Positions 52,962 to 59,934 of a stretch of 64,000 nt of DNA are shown here, piece after piece. Source of the stretch: Nocardioides sp. J54 (GTDB taxonomy: Bacteria; Actinomycetota; Actinomycetes; Propionibacteriales; Nocardioidaceae); the NCBI RefSeq assembly GCF_000519005.1, contig NZ_JAER01000020.1, forward strand, positions 1-64,000, given 5' to 3'. Position numbers and translations under genes: made by a program. Numbering within the stretch: position 1 is the first letter of the stretch; the number at the start of each line of letters is the position of its first letter. Below the pieces are notes generated by a model. That model was not told the origin of the DNA. It saw only the letters and a list, made by a program, of their open reading frames with translations, and did not search any database.

Positions 52962-54041
52962 TCAGGCGTCGATCCGGTCCAGCGCCTGCACGAGGTCGTC
53001 CCAGAGGTCCTCGACGTCCTCGATGCCGACGGACAGCCGGACCAGGCCGTCGGGGATCGTCGGCGCCTCCATCTTCCACCGGCGGCGCCGCTCGAAGGTG
53101 GACTCGACGCCGCCGAGCGAGGTCGCGTGGACCCACAGCGAGGTCGCCCGGACCAGGAAGTCGCCGGCGTCGGCGCCGCCGGCGAGCACCGGCGCGACGA
53201 TGGCGCCGAAGCCGGGGTAGCGGACCTCGGCGACGGCCGGGTGCTCCGCCAGGCGCCGGGCCAGCTCGGCCGCGTTGGCCTGCGCCCGCTCCAGGCGCAC
53301 GTGCAGGGTGCGCAAGCCGCGTAGCGCGAGCCACACCTCGAAGGGGCCCGGCGTCGAGCCGGCGAGGCCGCGGCGGGCCTTGAGCGCGTCGTGCACCTCG
53401 TCGTCGTCCACCACGATCGCGCCCATCAGCACGTCGCTGTGGCCGGCGATGTACTTCGTCGCCGAGTGCACGACGATGTCCGCGCCGTCGGCCAGCGGCT
53501 TCTGCAGCAGGGGAGTGGCGAAGGTGTTGTCGACCACGACGCGGATGCCGAGCTCGTGGGCGGCCGCGGCCAGCGCCGTGACGTCGCAGACCTCGAGCGC
53601 CGGGTTCGTCGGCGACTCCAGCCACAGGAAGGCGCAGTCCTCGTCGTCCTGCATCGCCTGCACGACCGCTGCGGTGTCGGTGATGTCGACCAGGTTGGCG
53701 CGCAACCGGCCGCGGGACTCCGCGTCGGCGAGGGCGGCGATGGTGCCGTTGTAGGCGTGCCGGGGCGCGATCACGCTGCTGCCCTGCCCGACCAGGTCCA
53801 GCAACGTGGTGACGGCTGCCATGCCGGAGGCGAAGGCCAGCGCACGACCGCCCTCGAGGGCGCCGAGCGCCTCCTCGAACGCGCTCCACGTCGGGTTCCC
53901 GAAGCGCGCGTACTCCAGCTCGCCCGTCGCGACGTAGGTCGACGTCATCGTGATCGGCACGTTGAGCGGCTGGTCGGGCTCGTGCGGCGGACGACCGGCG
54001 GTCACGGCGACGGTGGCGGGGCGCAGCGTGGAGGGGGACAT
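52962..54041 (-). CDS. Cystathionine gamma-synthase/lyase family PLP enzyme
   Basis: A 359-residue Cys/Met-metabolism enzyme. NVPITMTSTYVA is the N-terminal arm, YARFGNPTWSAFEEALGALEGGRALAFASGMAAV binds the cofactor phosphate, and VVDNTFATPLLQKPLADGADIVVHSATKYIAGHSDVLMGAIV carries the PLP lysine (SATKYIAGHSD). LRGLRTLHVRLERAQANA and WVHATSLGGVES are late motifs. It may make cystathionine from O-acylhomoserine or cleave it; the family cannot be split by motifs alone. It is convergent with the van-like operon (3-bp gap) and divergent from ddl, with overlapping promoters at 54048. Confidence 0.88.
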   Translation of the reverse strand: MSPSTLRPATVAVTAGRPPHEPDQPLNVPITMTSTYVATGELEYARFGNPTWSAFEEALGALEGGRALAFASGMAAVTTLLDLVGQGSSVIAPRHAYNGTIAALADAESRGRLRANLVDITDTAAVVQAMQDDEDCAFLWLESPTNPALEVCDVTALAAAAHELGIRVVVDNTFATPLLQKPLADGADIVVHSATKYIAGHSDVLMGAIVVDDDEVHDALKARRGLAGSTPGPFEVWLALRGLRTLHVRLERAQANAAELARRLAEHPAVAEVRYPGFGAIVAPVLAGGADAGDFLVRATSLWVHATSLGGVESTFERRRRWKMEAPTIPDGLVRLSVGIEDVEDLWDDLVQALDRIDA

Positions 54042-54047
54042 GCCCCA

Positions 54048-54057
54048 AAGGTAGGGT
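54048..54057. promoter_or_regulatory. Overlapping divergent -10 boxes
   Basis: Minus-strand TACCTT (54048-54053, 6 nt before the ATG at 54041) and plus-strand TAGGGT (54052-54057, 8 nt before the ATG at 54066) share two bases in a 24-bp gap. Neither gene has a ribosome site. Both promoters look leaderless and cannot easily be occupied together. Confidence 0.5.
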
Positions 54058-54065
54058 CATCCGCG

Positions 54066-55190
54066 ATGAACGCACCCACTGGCCGCCGTGTCCGCGTCGC
54101 CGTCGTCTTCGGCGGCCGCTCCAGCGAGCACGCCATCTCCTGCGTCACCGCGGGCAGCGTGCTGCAGGCGATCGACCGTGACAAGTACGACGTGATCCCG
54201 ATCGGCATCGCCACCGACGGCCGCTGGGTGCTGGAGGCCGACGACCCCTCCCGGCACCGGATCACCGGCCCCGGGCAGCTGCCCTCGGTCGACGGTGACC
54301 GGGCCGCCGTGTCGCTGTCGCGCACGACCGCCGGCGCGGAGCTGGTCGTCAGCGAGGCGTCCGCGCCGCCGCGGGCGCTCGGGGAGGTCGACGTGGTCTT
54401 CCCGCTGCTGCACGGCCCCTGGGGTGAGGACGGCACCATCCAGGGCCTGCTCGAGATGAGCGACGTGCGCTACGTCGGCTCCGGCGTGCTCGCCTCGGCG
54501 CTGTGCATGGACAAGGCGTTCATGAAGGTCGCGCTGCAGGCGGCCGGCCTGCCGGTCATGCCCGGCACCACGACCACCGCGCGGGAGTGGGCCGACCAGC
54601 AGGTCGCGGTCCAGGCGCGCTGCGAGGAGCTCGGCTACCCGCTGTTCGTCAAGCCCGCCCGCGGCGGCTCCAGCATCGGCATCGCCAAGGTGCACGCCCG
54701 CGAGGAGCTCGCGGACGCGGTCGAGGGCGCGCTCCAGCACGACCCGAAGGTGATCATCGAGGTCTCCGCCGAGGGCGCCCGCGAGATCGAGTGCGGCGTC
54801 CTGGAGGACCTCGACGGGTCCGTCGAGGTCAGCGTCCCCGCAGAGATCCGGATCACCGGCGACCACGAGTTCTACGACTTCGAGGCCAAGTACCTCCCCG
54901 AGGAGGCCACCCAGCTCGACGTGCCGGCCGTCCTCGACGAGGACACCCGGCTGCGGATGCAGGACCTCGCGGCGCAGGCGTTCCGCGTCGCCGGCTGCGA
55001 GGGCCTGGCCCGCGTCGACTTCTTCCTCATGCCCGACGGCTCGCTCGTGGTCAACGAGCTCAACACCATGCCCGGGTTCACGCCGCTGTCGATGTTCCCG
55101 CAGATGTGGGCCGCGACGGGCGTGCCCTACGGCGAGCTCGTCGACCGCCTGCTGACGCTGGCGCTCAACCGGGGCACCGGCCTTCGCTGA
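54066..55190 (+). CDS. ddlA: D-alanine--D-alanine ligase (housekeeping)
   Basis: A 374-residue ATP-grasp ligase making D-Ala-D-Ala for lipid II. FGGRSSEHAISCVTAGSV is the N-terminal substrate loop, GYPLFVKPARGGSSIGI binds ATP, HEFYDFEAKYLPEEATQLDVPA is the omega loop, and LARVDFFLMPDGSLVVNELNTMPGFTPLSMFPQMWAATG holds the C-terminal site. The FTPLSMFPQMW form matches the standard actinobacterial DdlA. It lies with DUF3515, Lrp-type and thiL genes, as in Streptomyces. The second ligase at 50084 is more divergent. Confidence 0.95.
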   Translation: MNAPTGRRVRVAVVFGGRSSEHAISCVTAGSVLQAIDRDKYDVIPIGIATDGRWVLEADDPSRHRITGPGQLPSVDGDRAAVSLSRTTAGAELVVSEASAPPRALGEVDVVFPLLHGPWGEDGTIQGLLEMSDVRYVGSGVLASALCMDKAFMKVALQAAGLPVMPGTTTTAREWADQQVAVQARCEELGYPLFVKPARGGSSIGIAKVHAREELADAVEGALQHDPKVIIEVSAEGAREIECGVLEDLDGSVEVSVPAEIRITGDHEFYDFEAKYLPEEATQLDVPAVLDEDTRLRMQDLAAQAFRVAGCEGLARVDFFLMPDGSLVVNELNTMPGFTPLSMFPQMWAATGVPYGELVDRLLTLALNRGTGLR

Positions 55191-55217
55191 CGCCGTGCCG
55201 GAGCTCGCGCCGAGAGG

Positions 55218-55700
55218 CTAGTCGCAGGCCTCGACGAGCGTGAGGTGCTCCTCGACCAGCGGCGCCAGCGCGGACATCACGGCCGCGCCCCCGCTGGGCC
55301 GGTAGTCCGCCGGCACCACGACCTCGACCCGCGGCCGGTAGCCGGCCGCGGTGATGGTGAGGTCGAGCCCCTGGTCGTCGTACTGCTCGACGGGGATGAA
55401 CCAGCCGACGCCGTTGGCCAGCTCGCACGAGGAGGCGAGGTCGAAGTCCTCCGGCTCCGCCACGCCGCACCGTACGACGACCGCCGGGTCGCCGAACGCC
55501 GCGGCGGGTGCGTCCGCGGGGTCGATCTCCACCCGCTCCTGCTCGGCCAGGGTGTCCGGCAGGTCCGCGGTGAACGCGTCACAGGTGGCGCGGTCGGCGT
55601 CGGTCATCGACGGGACGTCGACCTCCACGGGACCGCCGCACGCGGCGAGCGCGGGGGAGAGCGCCAGCAGCGACAGGAGCGCCGCCGCAGGGCGTGGCAC
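55218..55700 (-). CDS. DUF3515 lipoprotein
   Basis: A 160-residue exported protein. MPRPAAALLSLLALSPALAACGG is a lipoprotein signal peptide with lipobox LAAC; the lipidated Cys is about residue 21. Further residues include VDVPSMTDADRATCDAFTADLPDTLAEQ, and VVVRCGV, then CELANGVGWFIPVEQ, matching the actinobacterial DUF3515 family, normally next to ddl and thiL. Its function is unknown; the location suggests a cell-envelope role. GTG start 2 bp after the Lrp-type gene, same strand. Confidence 0.85.
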   Translation of the reverse strand: MPRPAAALLSLLALSPALAACGGPVEVDVPSMTDADRATCDAFTADLPDTLAEQERVEIDPADAPAAAFGDPAVVVRCGVAEPEDFDLASSCELANGVGWFIPVEQYDDQGLDLTITAAGYRPRVEVVVPADYRPSGGAAVMSALAPLVEEHLTLVEACD

Positions 55701-55702
55701 GG

Positions 55703-55939
55703 TCAGATGTGGACGACCGGGCAGGTCAGGGTGCGGGTGATGCCCTCGAGGTTCTGCACCTTCGAGACGACCAGCTTGCCGAGCTCGTCGACGTTGCGGG
55801 CCTCGGCGCGGACGATCACGTCGTAGGGGCCGGTGACGTCCTCGGCCAGGGTGACGCCCTTGATGTTGCCGACCTCGCGCGCGACCTCCGCAGCCTTGCC
55901 GACGTCGGTCTGGATGAGGATGTAGGCCTGAACCACCAT
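55703..55939 (-). CDS. Lrp/AsnC ligand-binding domain protein (standalone RAM domain)
   Basis: A 78-residue protein consisting only of the Lrp effector (RAM) domain: QAYILIQTDVGKAAEVAREVGNIKGVTLAEDVTGPYDVIVRAEARNVDELGKLV. There is no HTH, so it cannot bind DNA alone. Such proteins probably bind amino acids or partner with full Lrp proteins. It precedes the DUF3515 lipoprotein gene by 2 bp on the same strand. Confidence 0.9.
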   Translation of the reverse strand: MVVQAYILIQTDVGKAAEVAREVGNIKGVTLAEDVTGPYDVIVRAEARNVDELGKLVVSKVQNLEGITRTLTCPVVHI

Positions 55940-56009
55940 GGGTCACGCCCCCTTCGTTGGATGGTCGGGTGGGAACGCCTCAACCTACCGCGATCCGGCG
56001 CGACACCGA

Positions 56010-56057
56010 CAACCAGCGAGGGCAACCAGCGAGCAAACAGCGAGGGCAACCAGCGAG
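56010..56057. repeat. Tandem repeat, 24-bp unit, two copies
   Basis: CAACCAGCGAGGG and CAACCAGCGAG alternate, giving two 24-bp units with one base difference (CAACC/CAAAC). It lies in the divergent gap between the Lrp-type gene and thiL, 42 bp before the thiL ATG. Confidence 0.65.
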
Positions 56058-56098
56058 TGCGGTGCAGACCGGCCGCACCCGTCTGGTGGGATGGGGAC

Positions 56099-57079
56099 AT
56101 GACTTCGGGCACCGACCGCGACGCGACCCTCGCCGAGCTCGGCGAGTTCGGCCTCATCGGACGGATCGGCGAGCTCGTCGCCGCGACGGCGCCGGGTGAG
56201 GACGTGCTGGTCGGCCCCGGCGACGACGCCGCGGTCATGCGGGTGCGCAAGGGCCACGTCGTCGTCTCCACCGACGTGATGGTCGAGGGCCGCCACTTCC
56301 GGCGCGACTGGGCCGACGCCGCCGACGTGGGCGCCCGCGCCGCTGCGCAGAACCTCTCGGACATCAACGCGATGGGCGGGCGCGCGCAGTGGATGACGGT
56401 CGCCCTCGCCGGACCGGCGGACCTCCCGGCCGGCTGGGCCCTCGACTTCACCCGCGGCTTCGCCGAGGAGTGCGCCAAGGTCGGCGCCGGACTCGTCGGC
56501 GGCGACGTCAGCCGCGCGGACCAGGTCGTCGTCTCGGTCACCGCGATCGGGGCGTGCACCGTCTCGCCCGTCCTCCGGTCCGGTGCGGCCCCCGGCGACG
56601 TGCTCGCGATCTGCGGCCGCCAGGGCTGGGCGGCCGGCGGGCTCGCCGTCCTCGGGCGGGGCTTCCGCTCGCCCCGGGTGCTGGTCGAGGCCTACCGACG
56701 CCCCGAGCCGCCCTACGACGCCGGCCAGGTCGCGGCGGAGGCGGGCGCGACGTCGATGATCGACATCTCCGACGGCCTGCTCGCGGAGGCACTGCACCTC
56801 GCCGAGGACTCCGGCGTCTCCATCGACGTCACCACCGCCTCCTTCGAGGTCCCCGAGCCGCTCCTCGCGGTCGGGCAGGCGCTCGGCGCCGACCCGATGA
56901 CGTTCATCCTCGGCGGCGGGGACGACCACGCCCTGCTCGCCACCTTCCCGGCCGGCACTGCGCTGCCCGACGGCTGGACCCGCATCGGATCGGTCGGACC
57001 GGCCCCGGTCGAGGGCGACCCACGGGTCACGGTCGACGGGGCGTCGTACGACGGCCCGACCGGGTGGTCGCACTTCTGA
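56099..57079 (+). CDS. thiL: Thiamine-monophosphate kinase
   Basis: A 326-residue kinase making thiamine pyrophosphate. GDDAAVMRVRKGHVVVSTDVMVEGRHF holds the metal-binding Asp pairs, AAAQNLSDINAMGGRAQWMTVAL is the ThiL motif, GGDVSRADQVVVSVTAIGAC and MIDISDGLLAEALHLAEDSGVSI follow. The C-terminus has LGGGDDHALLATF. ATG at 56099 is in frame with only a weak ribosome site; a 24-bp tandem repeat lies just upstream. Part of the conserved ddl-thiL block. Confidence 0.93.
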   Translation: MTSGTDRDATLAELGEFGLIGRIGELVAATAPGEDVLVGPGDDAAVMRVRKGHVVVSTDVMVEGRHFRRDWADAADVGARAAAQNLSDINAMGGRAQWMTVALAGPADLPAGWALDFTRGFAEECAKVGAGLVGGDVSRADQVVVSVTAIGACTVSPVLRSGAAPGDVLAICGRQGWAAGGLAVLGRGFRSPRVLVEAYRRPEPPYDAGQVAAEAGATSMIDISDGLLAEALHLAEDSGVSIDVTTASFEVPEPLLAVGQALGADPMTFILGGGDDHALLATFPAGTALPDGWTRIGSVGPAPVEGDPRVTVDGASYDGPTGWSHF

Positions 57080-57114
57080 GGGCTGCCCCGCCGCCGCACG
57101 GGTAACAAGCGGTC

Positions 57115-57744
57115 ATGGACCACGCCCAGCTCGCGCTCGCCCCCCGGACGCTGTCCTTCGGCCCGCTGACCATCACCTACGACGAGCGCGTCCTCGAGCC
57201 GCGCACCTGGACGACGTTGCAGTCGTACTGGGCGCGCGAGCTCCTCGAGGACGTCCCCGACGGTCCCGTGCTCGAGCTGTGCAGCGGCGCCGGGCACATC
57301 GGGCTGCTCACGGTGCACGACACCGACCGCCGACTGGTGTGCGTCGACGTCGACCCCATCGCCTGCGGCTACGCCACGCTCAACGCCCGCGCGGCCGGCC
57401 TGGCCGACCAGGTCGAGGTGCGCAACACCGCGATCAGCACGCTGCCGGCCCACGAGGTCTACCCGCTGATCATGGCGGACCCGCCGTGGGTGCGCAGCGA
57501 GCAGCTGGTCTGCTTCCCGGCCGACCCGATCCTGGCGATCGACGGCGGCCCCGACGGGCTGGGGCTGGCGCGCGAGTGCGTGCGGACCATCGACCGGCAC
57601 CTGCACCCCGAGGGGGCGGCGCTGCTGCAGCTGGGCTCCCTGGAGCAGGCCCGCACGGTGCGCGACCAGCTGCCCGCGACCCTGCGCGCGACCGACGCCC
57701 GGGCCGAGCCGGGGCGCGGGCTGGTCCTGCTGCTGCAGCGCTGA
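57115..57744 (+). CDS. Small class I methyltransferase
   Basis: A 209-residue SAM-dependent methyltransferase. VLELCSGAGHIGLLTVH is the SAM-binding motif I, VCVDVDPIACGYATLNARA motif II, and IMADPPWVR the (D/N)PP(Y/W/F) motif IV that contacts an N or amide target. GPDGLGLARECVRTIDRHLHPEGAALLQLGS is typical of the HemK/RsmC-like branch. The target is not determined; tRNA, rRNA or a protein glutamine are possible. It lies between thiL and the convergent rpmB. Confidence 0.78.
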   Translation: MDHAQLALAPRTLSFGPLTITYDERVLEPRTWTTLQSYWARELLEDVPDGPVLELCSGAGHIGLLTVHDTDRRLVCVDVDPIACGYATLNARAAGLADQVEVRNTAISTLPAHEVYPLIMADPPWVRSEQLVCFPADPILAIDGGPDGLGLARECVRTIDRHLHPEGAALLQLGSLEQARTVRDQLPATLRATDARAEPGRGLVLLLQR

Positions 57745-57762
57745 GGAACGCTGGAAAAAGCA

Positions 57763-57795
57763 CTGACCCGTCGCCCCTGAGGGGCGACGGGTCAG
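57763..57795. terminator. Perfect bidirectional terminator
   Basis: The 15-bp arms CTGACCCGTCGCCCC and GGGGCGACGGGTCAG flank the loop TGA. On the minus strand it is followed by TGCTTTTTCC, so it terminates rpmB; it also lies after the convergent methyltransferase gene. Confidence 0.9.
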
Positions 57796-57808
57796 CAGAA
57801 GACTGAGG

Positions 57809-57994
57809 TCAGCGCGAGACCTTGCCGGCCTTGATGCAGCCGGTGCACACGTTGAGCCGCTTCGGGGTGCCGTTGACGACGGCGCGCACCCGCTGGATGT
57901 TGGGGTCGAAGCGGCGCTTGGTGATCTTGCGCGACCACGGCCGGTTGTTGCCGAAGATCGGCTTCTTGTCGCAGATGTCGCACACGGCGGCCAT
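57809..57994 (-). CDS. rpmB: Ribosomal protein bL28
   Basis: A 61-residue ribosomal protein. VCDICDKKPIFGNNRPWSRKITKRRF and VNGTPKRLNVCTGCIKAGKVSR are both bL28. The two CxxC pairs (CDIC and CTGC) are the zinc-binding C+ form. Zinc-free paralogues are usually zur-controlled elsewhere. A strong terminator follows at 57763. Confidence 0.95.
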   Translation of the reverse strand: MAAVCDICDKKPIFGNNRPWSRKITKRRFDPNIQRVRAVVNGTPKRLNVCTGCIKAGKVSR

Positions 57995-58126
57995 GGGTAA
58001 CTCCTGAGATCGCATCAGCTTGCTTAAGTCGGTCGGCCCGCGCGCGGACGGCGCTTCAGGCAACCGGATGAGGATAGCCGAGGAAGGTCCGGCGACCGAA
58101 ATCGACGGAGGCCGAGGCCCGACCAC

Positions 58127-58132
58127 TATCGT
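58127..58132 (+). promoter_or_regulatory. Probable -10 box of the DAK2 gene
   Basis: TATCGT lies 7 nt before the GTG at 58140 and supports that start over more upstream in-frame codons. Confidence 0.45.
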
Positions 58133-58139
58133 GACCCCG

Positions 58140-59909
58140 GTGGAGGGAGTGACGACGACCGGGGTGCCCGGCGGGGGGCAGCAGGACCAGGGCGTCACCC
58201 TGGAGACCGTCGTCCGCTTCGTCGACATCGCCGTCGACGCGCTGGCCGAGGCCCGCGAGGAGATCGACGCGCTCAACATCTTCCCGGTGCCCGACGGGGA
58301 CACCGGCACGAACATGTACCTCACCCTCGTCGCCGCCCGGGATGCCGTGCGGGAGGCGCAGGCCGCGCCCGACGCCGACCGGGCCGACGTGCTGCACGCG
58401 CTGGGCCGGGGCGCGCTCCTCGGAGCCCGCGGCAACTCCGGGGTGATCCTCAGCGAGATGATCGGTGCTTCCGCCCGCCGGATCGCCACCGCCGACGCCG
58501 AGGAGGCGTACGCCGCCGTGGTCGCCGACGCGCTGCGGATGGCCGCCGACGCCAGCTACGCCGCGGTGGGGGAGCCGGTCGAGGGCACGATGCTGACCGT
58601 GCTCCGGGCCGCGGCGGACGCCGCGCTCGAGTGTGCTGCCCGGCCCGGTGCGCGCACCGCCGACGTCTTCACCACCGCGGCCGCGGCCGCGCGCGAGGCG
58701 CTGGGCCACACCCCCGAGCAGCTCGAGGTGCTCGCCCAGGCCGGCGTCATCGACGCCGGCGGTCGCGGGCTCTCGGTGATCCTGGACGCGGCGGAGAACG
58801 TCCTGACCGGACGCCGGCCGATCCCGGTCACCGCTCCGCTCGGCAGCCACGTGATCCCGGTCCCGCAGGTTGCGACGGCCGGCGGCGACCTCTGCGAGGA
58901 CGGCCCGGCGTACGAGGTCATGTACCTCCTCGACACGACGGGCACGGGAGGCACGAAAGGCACGGGGGACACCGGCGACACCGCGGCCCTGCTGCGCACC
59001 CGCCTCGGCCAGCTCGGCGACTCGGTCGTCGTCGTCGGCGGCGAGGGCCTGTGGAACGTCCACGTGCACACCGACGACGTCGGCGCGGCGATCGAGGCCG
59101 GGCTCGACCACGGCCGGCCGCACCGGATCCGGGTCACCCACTTCGCCGAGCAGGTCGCCCGCGCGGGCCAGGAGCACGGCCACGGCCACGGCCACGGGCA
59201 CGGGCGCGACGACGACGCGCCCGCACCGGCGTCGCTCGCCGGGCGCCGGGTGGTCGCCGTCGCCGCCGGCCCCGGCCTCGCGTCGCTCTTCGAGGAGGCC
59301 GGCGCGGTCGTCGTCCAGGGTGGTCCGGGGCGCCGCCCGTCCACGGGCGAGCTGCTCGAGGCGATCACCGGTTGCGGGGCGCGCGAGGTCGTCGTGCTCC
59401 CGAACGACGAGCCGACCGTCCGCGCCGCCCACGCCGCCGCCAGCACGGCCGAGGCCGACCACGGCGCCCGCGGGATGCGGGTCTCGGTGATCCCGACCCA
59501 CGCCCAGGTGCAGGGCCTGGCCGCGCTGGCCGTCCACGAGCCCGGCCGCGGCTTCGACCAGGACGTCACGGAGATGACCGCGACGGCCCGCCACGTGCGC
59601 CACGGCGCCGTCACGGTCGCCGCGAAGCAGGCGATGACCATGGCCGGCCCGTGCGAGCCCGGCGACGCGCTGGGTGTCATCGCAGGCGACTTCGCGGTGG
59701 TCGGCGACGACCTCGGCGCGGTCGCCCTCATCGTCCTCGACCGCCTGCTGGCCGCGGGCGGCGAGCTGGTCACGATCGTGGCTGGCGTCGACGGTGCCGG
59801 GCTGGCCGACCAGGCCGCGGCGTGGGTCGAGGAGCACCACCCCCATGTCGACGTCGTGGTGTACGACGGAGGCCAGCAGCGCTACCCGCTGCTGCTGTCC
59901 GTCGAATGA
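58140..59909 (+). CDS. DAK2-domain protein, fatty acid kinase FakA-like
   Basis: A 589-residue protein. An N-terminal DhaL/DAK2 domain holds ALNIFPVPDGDTGTNMYLTL, with PDGDTGTNM the Mg-ATP Asp motif, and ALGRGALLGARGNSGVILSEM. A C-terminal DegV-adjacent domain (about 270-589) has EVMYLLDTT and LGQLGDSVVVVGGEGLWNVHVHTDD, then VIAGDFAVVGDDLGAVAL. It matches the YloV/FakA family, which phosphorylates fatty acids carried by FakB partners. The linker at about 340-355 is a His-Gly run (HGHGHGHGHG) that may bind metal. The GTG at 58140 is picked from the -10 spacing. It is followed by recG as in other actinobacteria. Confidence 0.87.
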   Translation: MEGVTTTGVPGGGQQDQGVTLETVVRFVDIAVDALAEAREEIDALNIFPVPDGDTGTNMYLTLVAARDAVREAQAAPDADRADVLHALGRGALLGARGNSGVILSEMIGASARRIATADAEEAYAAVVADALRMAADASYAAVGEPVEGTMLTVLRAAADAALECAARPGARTADVFTTAAAAAREALGHTPEQLEVLAQAGVIDAGGRGLSVILDAAENVLTGRRPIPVTAPLGSHVIPVPQVATAGGDLCEDGPAYEVMYLLDTTGTGGTKGTGDTGDTAALLRTRLGQLGDSVVVVGGEGLWNVHVHTDDVGAAIEAGLDHGRPHRIRVTHFAEQVARAGQEHGHGHGHGHGRDDDAPAPASLAGRRVVAVAAGPGLASLFEEAGAVVVQGGPGRRPSTGELLEAITGCGAREVVVLPNDEPTVRAAHAAASTAEADHGARGMRVSVIPTHAQVQGLAALAVHEPGRGFDQDVTEMTATARHVRHGAVTVAAKQAMTMAGPCEPGDALGVIAGDFAVVGDDLGAVALIVLDRLLAAGGELVTIVAGVDGAGLADQAAAWVEEHHPHVDVVVYDGGQQRYPLLLSVE

Positions 59910-59934
59910 CCCGAACCGCAGGAGACACCCACCC

